Shown here: in pieces, positions 11,425 to 23,569 of the stretch
How the letters are laid out: each line of letters opens with the position of its first letter
Position numbering within the stretch: the first letter of the stretch is position 1
From: Lineus longissimus
Taxonomy: Eukaryota; Nemertea; Pilidiophora; Heteronemertea; Lineidae
Direction of reading: 5' to 3'
Length of the DNA: 64,000 bases
NCBI RefSeq assembly: GCF_910592395.1
Contig: NC_088313.1
Span: 3,662,501 to 3,726,500 of the forward strand
The notes under the pieces: model-generated
Told to the model about the DNA's origin: nothing
What the model saw: only the letters and a program-made list of their open reading frames with translations
The model's database searches: none
Position numbers and translations under genes: made by a program

Positions 11425-14085
11425 AATCCCATTGGCCTTATTTTAGTAGAACACATTGCCAATAAGGTGACCCACGACATCCCAAAGTCAAAACGCAATC
11501 TTTGAAATGTAATGACTCCCTGGGTTGTCACACCAAGTAAAATTCAAATGTGAATACCCTGTTTCAAATACCATCTGAAAAATACAATACTAACAATCAC
11601 TTCACTGAAGAGTACGCTAAACCTGACTGGCCAATCTCAGCCTTCAAACCTTTGGCTAAAAATGTTCTTCACCCCAAGGGCGAGCTGATTAATACTACAG
11701 CTATAATTATCAGTCTATCAAACCTAATTGTATCAAACTGCCAATAACAAGAGAAAAAACTGCCTTAACCGATGTCTAAAAGAAGAGACCTCGTCACATA
11801 CAATGACACAAATACAATTGTCGATTCCATGATACTATTATCAGTGATTAATCAAAGAAAATCGCCATCTACCAATTCTGTCTGCAGGCCGTAAATCAAT
11901 CAAGCAAAGTTACCATTATCTACTATACTGTTGCTCCGTAAGATTATGTAGCACATTTCAAGATAGGAACTCCATAGCCGAGATGATTATATCAACTCAT
12001 CGTTGATTATACAGTGAACCGCAATATTTTCACTTCTTAATCTGCGCAAAAAAGTTGTCAAAAATTTGTTTTCCGCAATTAAGATTTTAGCACATTGCCA
12101 CTGCCTGCCGGCTGCCAAATGATTAAAGACCATCAGCGGTTAGATTACAGCTAGTTCCGGTTACTTTAAAGGCCTCTGCTGTTCATTAAACATTTTGACC
12201 GAAGTTGAAGATTTTCAATTTTGTAAAAACATACTGAATTTATATTTCAACATTGCCATTATGAAGACAGATATACGAATACTGTGCATAACAAGTTTCA
12301 ATAAATTTGCAGGCATGATATTGTGTGTAACAAGTATAACTGCATTTTTATTTTCCTGATCCATGGTTGAATACGACCGGTGTACCTTATAAAGATTTCT
12401 CCTCATGTAACCTCATTAGCTCGTCGTTAATTAGGATTAGCTTACCTAACAAGAAAGAAATTCAACAAACGGTAACTAACTGATGCATGGTAACAGCGAT
12501 ATTATGTTTGAAGATAAGTGCACATGAATTTGCTCTGCTGTGCGCTATTGAGTGGAGACAATCTAAAAGCAATGAAATCAGCCTTTGTGAAGGCCTCTGC
12601 AGATATGGCCTGGCAATGCAGCAATCGAGACAAAAATTTCAAATCTTGGCAGCCTACCCTGGAAATAGACACAGGGCAACTGAGGTACACTACACTCTAA
12701 CATGTCTAAAGCTGTGTCTGCTTGCATTGTTATAACTTTTACCAAGGATAGATCACAATACAATCCATCACATGACGTAGTTTGCATTCAATGATAAATC
12801 CTCTGCACAAGGGCTTCTTTTGTCAATTATGGGCCGGGTTCAGGAATTGTTAACTTGTTCCTTGACACGAAAATTTGAAAATTTGACAACAGCTCACACT
12901 TTTACTACAGACATCCCGACATCGATTTCAAAATTGACTCCGGAATCCTTTAATGATGATAGTAGAGTCAGGAATACAAAATTCATGTTTTATTGAATTC
13001 TGATCTCAGATTTCACAATAAAGTACCCTCACTGGTTGGTTGATTCACGATTACCAATTTACTTTCGACTCCATGATATTGGTTTGGGGGCTGTGTTACA
13101 ATTACATTAATTGAGTCGATTGTCTTTGGTCATGTCCCCAAGGAAGAACGTCTGATGAAAATCCACTTTAGACTAATCAGACTAACTGACAGAATGGCAA
13201 AGTAATTTCTGTGGTGGCACAGAACAAAACAAATCAGGGGACATCACAAGGTTAACTTGAATGCTAGAACAAAGCGAGTCAAACTTTATTACCAATCAGG
13301 TAAAGACCCTCAATGGACCGATCGTAGCCTGATTAAGCCAACATCCATTGGTCAGCCTGCATCTATCAGCCCTACCAAGTCTGTGCTGTTTGACCAACAT
13401 GTAACCGCCTTAATCAACCTGTCCTGGTTGTGCCATATCAAAAAATTGTAAAATACAATGAAATATAGCTTGATTGACATACCACCATGTCAACTGGGGG
13501 TCTTAGCATGACTGCCAAGCAATGTCTATTTAAATTTCAAACCTGAGACAGTCAGTCTGGAAATATTTCATCACACAGCCCTTCTCAAACATGTCAAAGG
13601 CAGAGACATGATCAAACTGACTGACTATCAAGATCCCTCAAAGCCTCTTCCTCTTGTATCTACCAGCAGTGAACTAGAAGTATTCAGTATTCAACTGGCC
13701 TATCACTTCACAAATCCTTATGAGCACTGAGCTTAAGTATATTATAACACAGACTGCCCAGTTCTCCTTAGGTTCGGGATAAAAGCCAACATTCCTTGAT
13801 CATCCAAAAACACTCCTTGGTGCACTGATGGGGATTAATAAAATGTCTGACCAGGTACAGTGCTGTTCATAGCAGATCTGCAGGCACAGGGAGATGCATA
13901 CTGCCGCTGATAAACTGCTGTCTTTCCCTTTTCTTGCCTTATCCCTTTGCTGATATGCACCAACCAATTCAAGGCAAAGCAGAATTAACTAATTCAAACT
14001 GAAATCCTCTCCAATCTTGTTGTATAGTTAATTTAACAGTGTCAGCTTTTCATGATAGATTAGAATTCTCAACCACCAACTGCTA
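11425..14085. other. Non-coding stretch
   Basis: No gene or clear repeat seen. Several overlapping short frames at 12.5-12.8 kb on both strands lack any recognisable feature. Confidence 0.5.
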
Positions 14086-14089
14086 TTTT

Positions 14090-14320
14090 AAGAGGAAACA
14101 AAACGAACAGAGCGGAAATTTGTCCCGAGCTGCTGTGACAGGAAACCGATCTTTGACGTCAGACGGACTTTGACATTTTTTCTCGCACTCCGATCGCTAG
14201 GGCAGGAAGTTGAATTCTGGTTCACAGTATGGAAGAACCGGCCAGATTGACTTTTGGTCGTCGCCACAAAATGATTGATCAAGTTCTTCTTCTTCTGCGC
14301 TGAGAATGATGAAATAGTCT
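14090..14320. promoter_or_regulatory. CpG-richer patch with CRE; possible promoter
   Basis: About a dozen CpGs occur in roughly 200 bp, much denser than the flanks, with a perfect CRE octamer TGACGTCA at 14154-14161 and CCGGCC near 14236. An open frame (14324-14572, +) follows and contains a good splice-donor-like ACTGTAAGTAC at about 14537. Together this could be a promoter with a first exon, but the predicted peptide is not recognisable and a transposable-element origin is also possible. Confidence 0.2.
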
Positions 14321-15402
14321 GGCATGGGTCGTTTTGGAGTTTTCATTTTTGAGACTATTCTGTTATTGATTAATGAAGTTATTTTTCCTTATCTCGTCGG
14401 TTGTTGTAATGTACAAGGTACTGCACTGGAAACCGCCACATATCTCGGGTGTTTCATTTTTGAGGATTTTGTGAATGAGCTGGATTCGCGAAAAACGAAA
14501 ATAAAGAAGCACAAAATTGGTGTTTTATGCTACTTCACTGTAAGTACACTTTGGTTCATTATGCCTGCTTAATACTTCAATGTATACTGAAAATATTTCT
14601 GGTTGTAAGCTCTATCATGGTTTTATTCTCTGCCTCAGCTCTAAGTGCAAATCATGCTGACGCCTTTTTTATACACACTGGCATCAATGGTCTATCATTG
14701 GCTGGATATATCACCGGACTACATGTATATCATCAAAGGACCCTTGGTAAATGGACCGCTTTTTTTTCAAAATTACATTAAAGGACCCTCCGAATATCAT
14801 GTGGCACCCTTGAAAACCCAATTCTGTGAGGGTCTACAGGTAACCCTTTGTGATGCTTGAATCTGAAACCTCTGGATGCAAAACTGGGTCGAACACAAGC
14901 ACACCCATAGAAGGTTTATTATTCAACCACAAACCTCCTTGTATTTTTCATCAAGTAATTTTCTCATTTGCTATCCATGGATGCCATCAATCATTCTTAC
15001 CACACAAACTGGCTTAGAAAATAATCCCAGATTTGACTTAAATTCCTTTACATTGTATAAAGTGATGAACAAACAAGCAATTTTAGTCACAGTGACCTTC
15101 GACGTTGCCAGAACAACAGGACAATCGTTGTGGAATGCAGGTGCCGACTGGTTCAATTGCCATCACTCAACATGTTGTTATGGCTTCAATGTAGTTTCGA
15201 GGTTCTGAAATTGCTCCTTTGTAAGGCACTTGATTAAACCATAGATATTTGTAAAGTTGGGGACAACATAATATTGTTGCTCTTGATTCCGTAGCTCCTG
15301 TGCATCATACTTTTCATTTGGTTTGGCCAGGAAGACACTGAAATGAATCGGACCAAGAAGCAACCATCTTGACCACCAAGGTTACTGCATCTTATCAAAA
15401 TG

Positions 15403-15583
15403 CAGTAGAACCTCTCCATTAAGGACACCCAAGGGGACTGACAAGTGCCGTCTTTAATACAGAGGTGTCCTGATTGGAGAGGTCAAATTGAATGGAAACA
15501 ATCAATTTGGGACCAAACAAGTGTCCTTAGTAGTAGAGAGGTTGTCCTTATTAGAGAGGTGTCCGCTAAGGGAGGTTCCACTG
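15403..15583. mobile_element. MITE-like element with CAGT..ACTG ends (pogo/Tc1-like)
   Basis: The left end CAGTAGAACCTCTCC (15403) and right end GGAGGTTCCACTG (to 15583) are imperfect inverted repeats that continue inward through TTAAGGACACC and GGTGTCCGCTAAG. A TA dinucleotide follows the right end (CTG|TA). On the left the expected TA is TG, so one copy of the target duplication may have mutated. Internal copies of GAGAGGT.GTCC(T)TATTAG recur several times. CAGT termini with a TA target are typical of pogo/Tigger and Tc1-mariner relatives. At 181 bp the element has no transposase and would be non-autonomous. Confidence 0.7.
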
Positions 15584-15605
15584 TATACCCCATTAGCTAC
15601 AGCAC

Positions 15606-15757
15606 ATTCATAAGGAGTAACACCATTAAGGTTCAGGATGAGAAGCCACCAGTCCAGTGGTATACAGAACAAGGCTAGGGCAGATAGGGCACAGCCTATA
15701 ATGAAGATGGATCTCCTTCCTTTCCTCCTACTCACATTCCAACATTCATTTCCCTTC
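15606..15757 (-). pseudogene. Exon-like segment resembling an MFS transporter TM8-9 loop (speculative)
   Basis: On the minus strand an open frame reads RRKGRRSIFIIGCALSAL followed by a hydrophobic stretch ending in PLDWWLLILNLNG. An Arg-x-Gly-Arg-Arg loop followed by a hydrophobic helix is the pattern between helices 8 and 9 (and 2 and 3) of major facilitator transporters such as SLC22/SV2-like proteins. A possible acceptor (GTGAGTAG|GAGG) precedes it and a GT (AATG|GTGTTAC) follows. I could not find the neighbouring exons expected of such a gene on either side, and the frame runs on into the MITE. It is therefore either an isolated exon of a gene with distant exons, a decayed fragment, or chance. 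No product is assigned. Confidence 0.15.
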
Positions 15758-15810
15758 ATGAATCCTATCACATCAGGTTATATCAACGACGTCTTATAAA
15801 TATCTATATC

Positions 15811-15940
15811 TTTTCCTGTTTTTGTTGTAATGACCACTTTGGCCAATAGAGTATACTGCTGTGGTCCCTATGTGGCACCAATTATTACCAAATCCTTTCC
15901 TGTTATTGTTATGACCACTTTGGACAGTAGTACACTCCAG
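15811..15940. repeat. Short diverged direct duplication, about 85-bp spacing
   Basis: TTTCCTGTTTTTGTTGTAA near 15811 and TTTCCTGTTATTGTTATGA near 15896 are each followed by GACCACTTTGG(C/A)CA(A/G)TAG and a TA(T)AC(A)CT word. Probably an old local duplication. Confidence 0.6.
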
Positions 15941-15949
15941 GTCACATTT

Positions 15950-18550
15950 GACAACCTTCCTGCTTCGCATCAGTTACGCGCCAATGACGCGCTTATCTCT
16001 CTATGTTACGCAATTTATGTACAAGTACTCTAGTGGATGTGTCACTAATAAGAAAAGTGTCTCGGTAAAAAAAACACTTGAGAGTGCAGTCTATGAAACA
16101 TGTGCATGTCGTCCACTTACCAATCCTCTCTTGTTAGTCAATAAACCTTATCAGACATAAGTGCCAAAAAATGTTGCGAGTCCACTTCGAATGCATTACG
16201 TCCAGAAAAAAATGAATTTACGTGATCAATGGAAGTTTTTAACATGATTCCCATGAGTTGAAACTGCCAAATTGTAATCTTACTCTCCTCATACAAATAA
16301 GTGGTGAGACTGGGTACATTAGCATTTTCCATCAGAAAAAAATCACTTCCGAGAATCTAGAGTAAATTTATGAAATTTCTCTTAACACTTTTGGGATAAA
16401 TTTCATGGCATTGCTAGTTTTAAGGTAAAAGTAGAAGTATTGGAAGTTAACACTGTGAGGCCTAGGCAATATAACTTAACTGAGTCCCTGTGAAGACATG
16501 AAAGAGAGTTAACTAGAGGTCTGAGGTTCAAAACCTGCTGAACATTGGCGTTATCCCCGGTTACCATAGTGTGAGGGAGGTTACTTATGACAAACCTTAG
16601 TTCATTAATTCGTAAGTCCCCAACACTTTTGTCTCAACTTTGCCATGAGTGACCTCGGGTTGGTCGAGGAGATCGACCTGCCCAGGGGGTCGACAGCCCA
16701 GCTATGCTTATAACTCTGAAGATGACCATTCTAATTTGCCCCCCAACTCCCATGTCTCCTATAAGTTCCATATCATCCGCCAAAACTTAAACTATCTCGA
16801 TACCAAACCTTCCCGACGCAACCCAATACATATTCAATATAAATACAGATACTGATATTAATAGCATTTTGTGACAGATACCACTGGAGTTTATCATATC
16901 ATGTTGACCCGGGCTTGAAAGAAGATAGCTAAAATTATCGCCAGGGATTTTCCAATGTTGCTTTTGCGGCTGAGAAAACTTCGCCTTGTGGACGGTGACC
17001 ATGTAAAGTACATGTACATTAGACTTTGTTTTTATTGGATATGGTTTCTGTTAGATAAGAAGTAGCACTTTTCCTATTTTGCTAGAATCACATTAAGATT
17101 AACGCTTTGCTCTTGCACTTGGGATGCAGGAGATTCGTACACTGAGTACTGCTGCAATAAAGAGCAATCTTACAATATCATTTCATAAAATTACCATTGC
17201 ACATTTCACCAGAAGACGAATAAGTATCCCCAGAAAGCGAATGCGTAGTTTCAAGGTCTTGAACAACTAGTTGTTGCCCCAAAGCAATAATCAGTTGAAG
17301 TATGTAGGAAAGGACAATAATGACAAAACTATGTCGCTGCTCTATTAGCCCCAACATCACCAATAAGCCACACAATCATTATGGTACTTAGAACATCAAT
17401 AATCTCTCTGTAGTCCCACTAATATTCCTCTTCATCAGAATCGTGATCGCTACGATACCATGTGTCCATGCCATCGGCTATTTATCTTCCGCTATAACTA
17501 CCTCTAGCATGTCTAGTTGCGATGCTATTTATAGCGGAGCTTTTGGTACCGTAGTATTATGGCTAAAGTCCGGAGAGTTTGTAAACAGCAGGATTAGTAA
17601 GCAGGAAACAAATTGGTCCCTTAGAGTAGGCTTGGCTAGTCCAGCTTATCTCGTAAAAACACTTAAGGTAGACAGTACTGCAGCTATTCTAGAACAGAAG
17701 ATTTTGTTGTTGTTGTAACTTCCGGTATTAGACTTGCAGGTTGACTCATTTTATCCCTTTGGATCACAGAGGCCAAACCTTTCCAGCAATAGCTCTCAGG
17801 GATGCGATGTAGGTGGCTGCATAGGAGACAATGTCCAGTTGGATGTGGAAGATGCTGCTGCTCCCTTTCCTTTCAGAATCCCAGAATTCCAGACAGAATC
17901 CCTCTGGGTGCGGTGCCTCCCTGCCTGGCTTCACCATGAACGTCTTGAGGATGGTTCTCGCATCGCTGTATGACAGTGGCATACATTCTTTTTGCATGTT
18001 GCTCCGGTCTTAACCAATACATCTGCATAAAAGGCAGCTCTCATCAGAGACAAACTACCTGCCTGCAGAGATGAGGCAAAGTTTGTTAAGCCAGACTTGG
18101 CTAACTAGAGAGTTAGACACTTTTTACCCCCAAATTCCTTTAATTCCCTAAAATCTCAAAATGCTAGGCACAACGCGTCTATTGCTTTTTTTCAAAATCA
18201 GATCCAATTTTCAAATATTTGAACAAACCGGGCAGGCCTTCAAGGCCATCTTGATCAGATGGTACTCCGAAGAAAAGTGCCACTGTCATCGTCAGTTGAT
18301 ATTTACAAATCATATACTACCCTCATAGATAAAGGCTGATCTTAAGTCATCTGAGTTAATTGAAAGTTCTTAATCTGGCTGTGACAGTTTGCATCCCATG
18401 GGCAACATGAGCTGTAATGAACTTCTATGCACCATTGAACAGAAGATTGATCGTAGATGGCTTCCGCTCCGCATCTGCCAACAGATCAGAATCCAAGGGG
18501 CCTGATTCATGATGGCATCTTAAAGTGAACTATAAGCACTCTGGATCCCT
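15950..18550. other. Mostly featureless, weakly coding-like minus-strand segment at 17.76-18.0 kb
   Basis: The minus-strand frame 17764-17997 is more GC-rich than its surroundings and ends near a donor-like AAAG|GTTTGG, but its start has a stop codon just upstream and I do not recognise the sequence. I see no other genes. Confidence 0.4.
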
Positions 18551-18555
18551 GCACC

Positions 18556-18785
18556 TAACTCTGGTTGTGACTTTGTCTTCAAAGGTCAAAATAATCTCGG
18601 CACCCTGGTTGTGACTTTGTCCTAAAAAAGACCAATAATCTCAGCACTCTGGTTGTGACTTTGTCCTCAAAAGTCGAATAATCCCTGCACTCTGATTGTG
18701 ACTTTGCCTCAAATGACCAATAATCCCTGCACTCCGGTTGAGACTTTGTCCTCAAAAAACCAGTTATTGCTGCACTCTTTATTCT
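18556..18785. repeat. Minisatellite, about 43 bp x 5
   Basis: Copies of CTGGTTGTGACTTTGTCCTC start at about 18561, 18605, 18649, 18692 and 18734 (spacing 44, 44, 43, 42). Each is followed by AAAAGACCAATAATC(C/T)C(T/A)GCACT. Copies are about 80-90% alike. Confidence 0.9.
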
Positions 18786-21256
18786 ATATTCTATATAAAC
18801 AGTATGTCAAAAATAACGTAAGGTAGAGTGACCCTGTGTATCATTCTAGACATGTTAGATGTTTCTGATGAGATTTTAAAAGTCATTTCCACAGATCTGG
18901 AACTCTGAAAATCTACCATCTTGATTTCTAATTTAGCTAATTAACTGACATCAAAAATCGTGATGTAGCCTTACAAATATGTCAAAGGCTGTCATTTTAA
19001 AGTCGTTATATTCACGTCACCTTGATCACTCAATCATTGTTGTCATGTTGATGTCTAGGGAGCATTGTTAGAGAATCGACACAGAAGACATACAGACCCA
19101 GTCACAATTGACATCCCTTTTACTTCGAGTCAGTTATCCGCAACGTACAAAAAGCAAGTTGTGTGTCACAGGTGGAAAAAAGTGAGGATGTGATTGATCA
19201 TCAGGTTGTAATGGATAAGAAACGTATTTGATGATAATACAAACGAAAAAGACCACTTTTCCTTTGATTCAAACTACTCCATTTCCTGCTAACTTTTTGG
19301 ACACATTATTTGTGGAAATTTCGAAGAGACCCTTTCAAACGTTTTCTTTCTCATACTCTTTTCAAAGTTGAAAATTGTTTTTGTTTCAGCTGGTGTTAAT
19401 TTCACACCACGGTTCCAATTGACTAGGCTCCTCAGTCACAATTAATGACAAAATTCTCCAGAAGAAAATATAAAACTGGAACTTTTTAAAAGTCAAAGTA
19501 CTCAAGGTGATTAAACCAAACACCCAGTAGATATTTTAGTGCACGTCTCCTACTCAGTGCACCTGCCCCACCACAAAATACATCATATTCAGACATGTTA
19601 GAACAAACTTTTTGGTACAGAAGTGATCATGCAGGATCGTTTAAAACTATTCAGATGTTTAAAATGTTTTCTTGATTATCAGGCCGGTGCTCAAACCACT
19701 GATCTACCTGGTAGAACAAAAGGAAACAAATAACATGCTCAATATAAAACCGTTCAGTTATTTCTCCCCAAGAATATTGAACTGAGAAGCACATGCTAAC
19801 AATAGTTTACTCACACTTCCATGCAAACATTCTCCGATCAGGACAAACTGCTTGTCACCGTTTTTACCACCGTAGAGAAAGTGACATCAGGTGAAGTACC
19901 ACCAATATTTCAATTTCGTGATTCAGATAAGGAAACAATCCTGTGTTCTGAATATTCTCAATACGAAATTTCTCTTACCCTGTAAATCGGCTTAGTACTG
20001 AACCAAGATTTGGGGTGGAAACATCAAAGTCTAGTTGATTGAGAGGGAATATCGTTTTCATGATATTTTGAAGAATTACTGCCAAACTAGCATTGATATA
20101 AAAATTTCGCTTTAACATCTATCAGATTATGTATCTATCATCAATATCTTGCATTTTCAGCATTATATCATGCACAGTTTGCAGACGCAGACCACAAACC
20201 ACAAAAATTAAAGTTTGAGAAATATTCATGCTGCGGGAAGGAAACACCTTAAGGTATGGCTGACCTTCTGGCCCAAGGATAATCGACGTGATGAAGAAAG
20301 CAACCTCATCTTTGTACCTATTAACCTGCGAAAGAAACCGCAGGAGTCCTGCAAACACAATACATCAGATACAGTGTCTTAACTCGGCATCAGTCTTGGA
20401 ACCAGTGCACTGAATTAATGGTGCAAGAAAATCTTTGCCGATTTAGTGTCGTTTAGGGAGTGCTTGATCAATGCCGAGAATGTTGATGAAAAAATTATCG
20501 TACGTAATGAAGTCTGAATTTGAGAATAAGTCCATCGGATTGGCCCTCATAAATCACGGAAGGTTTTTTCCAACCTTTTTAAAGATTTGCTGCACAAATT
20601 TGTGCAATAGAGTGATGCGATATGGGAATTTCTGTTAGATGTAAATTCCTCAGCATTGGATGCAATGGACTGCACAAATTACACACACACTGGTGTGGAG
20701 TCATAGGAGAGGGCGAACTCAATGCGTGCATCCCCTATTTTGAGAAAAATCTTTGAATTTGTCCATTAAATTTTGGAATTTAGAAAAAAAAATTCGAAAT
20801 TGAATGTCAATGTTGTTGTGTAGCAAACGGTACCCTTAATGTTTTTGATGATGATCTGCCCTGCACATGGCGCTGGAATTCCCTCATACTCACCAAAGAA
20901 TATCACGTCTCACCAAAAATGTGCCATAATGTTTTATTTTCCCAGCAAGACAAAAAGGTGACCAACTCTGCCAATGATAATTCTTCGAAATCAAAACAGA
21001 GTTTCCAATAAGTTGATCAGATGGCTTCAGAATTTACTCAAGATTCCTCGAGAGTAATCACAATATTTTTGTATCCTCGGTGTCCAGTGATCGTGACATC
21101 TGATGAATGCATCCAATAACGCCAGGATTACACCAATCTCAGCGGGGGCTCACATATCTTGCTGCACCAATGCGATATAACGCCAAGATTGCCTTGCATC
21201 CCGCTGACTGGTTTTTACACGTTTCATTGTAGTAAGGTATCAGGGATGTATTCTTT
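18786..21256. other. Non-coding stretch
   Basis: No gene or repeat recognised. A 78-codon minus-strand frame at 20122-20358 is discussed among the rejected items. Confidence 0.5.
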
Positions 21257-21650
21257 GTTTCTCAATCCAGTTTTGATGTTTCTCAATCCTGATGATGTTT
21301 CTCAATCCTGTTTTGATGTTTCTCAATCCTGATGATGTTTCTCAATCCAGTTTTGATGTTTCTCAATCCTGATGATGTTTCTCAATCCTGATGATGTTTC
21401 TCAATCCTGATGATGTTTCTCAATCCTGATGATGTTTCTCAATCCTGATGATGTTTCTCAATCCAGTTTTGATGTTTCTCAATCCTGATGATGTTTCTGA
21501 ATCCTGATGATGTTTCTCAATCCTGATGATGTTTCTCAATCCTGATGATGTTTCTCAATCCTGATGATGTTTCTCAATCCTGATGATGTTTCTCAATCTT
21601 GTTTTGATGTTTCTCAATCCAGTTTTGATGTTTCTCAATCCTGGTATGAT
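21257..21650. repeat. Two-type minisatellite, 19- and 21-bp units, 20 copies
   Basis: Every unit begins TTTCT(C/G)AATC. Type A continues CTGATGATG (19 bp) and type B continues CAGTTTTGATG or a close variant (21 bp). From the first unit the order is B A B A B A A A A A B A A A A A A B B plus a final partial. The unbroken stretches of A and the alternating start indicate expansion by unequal exchange of mixed units. Confidence 0.95.
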
Positions 21651-23470
21651 TGCATTTTCGGAATACTGTCAACTGCATAATTTTTGTCAGTGTTTTTTTT
21701 GCGGATTTTGCAAATAACCAAGATTTGCAAAAATAAAAATTGCCAAAAATTCGTAGCGAGAGCAATTTCAATCAATGTATATTGACATTACACTTAATAA
21801 AAGTTGTCAGCAATAAATGGCAAAGGAATCTGCCAAGTGTCTCTGATTGGTCACGTTTGTCTCTATTAAACCATTAATGGTTCACTAAGGCTGATCTAAA
21901 GTGAATGTGTTAAGAGGGTGCCATTGCTTAACAAATTGCTAAGCAAAATCCAAGGAGTCTGAAATGGGTATTTACCTTCCAAGAACAGCTCAGATCACTA
22001 GTCTCAGGCAGGGATGTACTGGATGCCAACTGGACAAATTAATATTTCCGTACTTCAGCAGATCAGCTTAATAGACTTTCATATTCTTGTTGGCCAAGAT
22101 TGCATCGTTCAATTGTTCTCAATGTCAAGAGATACCCAAACTGATTTTGATTTCTTAAAATCTCTAAATTTGCTTCGTTCAAGAAGTCATGAGGTCAATG
22201 AAGACTTCTGGCTGACTGGACACTTAACCACAGAATCTGAACATCACTGCCTAAGCAAGCTTAGTGGTAAATGCAACCTGCATGGTCTTGATACGCAGAG
22301 TCAATTTTTATGGGCAATCCGATAAAAAGAACAGATCCAACAAAAATTCATCTTTCACGAGTAACAGAATATTGGGAACATTCTGGTTGACAATTTAAGC
22401 TCATCATCTCCATCCAACTGCTTAAAATGTCACGGTGACATCTTTCGATGACATTGGTTAATGCCTCCAACCACTTGCAGTGTTGCAATCCGCATCCATG
22501 TGCAACGGGCGAATCTAAGAGAAATTCATTTCCAAGACCTAGTCTTTGCCTCATAACACCAGGGAATACCTCAATAATCTGCCCCTTCAAAGGACTCATC
22601 ATTGGACACTGCAGAGATTTGCAAGTTATAGCAAGAAAGTTCCAAAGCAAGTTTGGATTCTTTTCCCAGAGGACCAAATGTCCTCCCAAAGCTACAGGAG
22701 TATGACTTACATGCCTCATCCTTCGCTTGCTGCTCATGCCAGAGCAATTTTTAGTTATCAAGAGATCTGAAGTCATCATTGCATGCTGCAACATTGGGAT
22801 TTTTCTATTCCTTGTGGTGATTTCCTTAGCACTTTTTAACCTGACTAGATTAGTGTGGTGACAATATTGGCTGCAATGAAGATGACCTAGCTACCCTTGA
22901 CAAAATGACTGAAACATATAATTTCGACCGCAGAATATTGCTACTAAAATCTGGGAAATATTTTTATCCAACAAAAGCCATTATAATGGTATACATCACA
23001 AAGGATATTGGATTTGAGGAAAAATAAACTCAGTTCTCTGAACCAAGTTCATTCGGGTAAGCTAGACAACGTACATTACTGAGTTTTTTTAGATGTCTTC
23101 ATAAAATATTTATTCAGTGAGAATTTGTTATTGAATTGTGGGTTTGCATTGCTAAGATAGGTAAGAAGTTTTCCTAACCAACATTTCGAAGCGTTGCTTC
23201 TGATGCCATTCTTTATAAGGTCAATAGGTTTATAGGTTCATTCCATCAAACTTCGAAATATCCATTTTCCAATACTGATATCCATGTTTCTATTCCGAAA
23301 CTACCTTTTCCAACACCAGCTCAAGTTAAGCAGATCATATTGGGAACGACAGGCCATTTTATCCACCAAGACATGTAATTTGGTACAGGTATTGAAAGGT
23401 GTACCTGATCCCCAATAAACGCACGTCAGAGTTTTGGCAAAGGAAATATCTGAACCAGAAGTTGGACTAT
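21651..23470. other. No recognised gene; contains a 148-codon minus-strand open frame
   Basis: 22348-22794 (-) is the longest open frame outside the receptor gene that is not produced by a repeat. It has no motif I can name, the opposite strand also has long open frames, and I see no clear splice signals. It is unassigned rather than annotated as a gene. Confidence 0.3.
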
Positions 23471-23565
23471 TAAGGGGTCCACCGTTCGTACTCCCTGGTG
23501 GCACAGGAATGTAGTTAAACATAGCGCAATTGTGCAGTTATTATGCATGCAAATATGTTGAAACC
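23471..23565. repeat. Dispersed repeat copy 1 (TTAAGGGG...GGTGGCACAGGAA)
   Basis: TTAAGGGGTCCACCG, then CTGGTGGCACAGGAA and GTGCAGTTATTATGCATGC, align in order with 31390-31490 in the same orientation. This marks a repeat family with a TTAA-type start. Confidence 0.6.
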
Positions 23566-23569
23566 TGGT

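Noticed and set aside
16500-16600. Second SINE, from a GGTTCAAAACC B-box-like word
   Set aside because: No A box at the right distance and no repeat body or tail could be seen.
20122-20358. 78-codon minus-strand frame preceded by an acceptor-like TTTGCAG
   Set aside because: A plausible splice acceptor alone is weak evidence; the peptide is unrecognisable and no partner exon was found.
21257-21650. CRISPR-like regular array
   Set aside because: There are no unique spacers, the units are contiguous and of two types, and the context is eukaryotic. It is a minisatellite.
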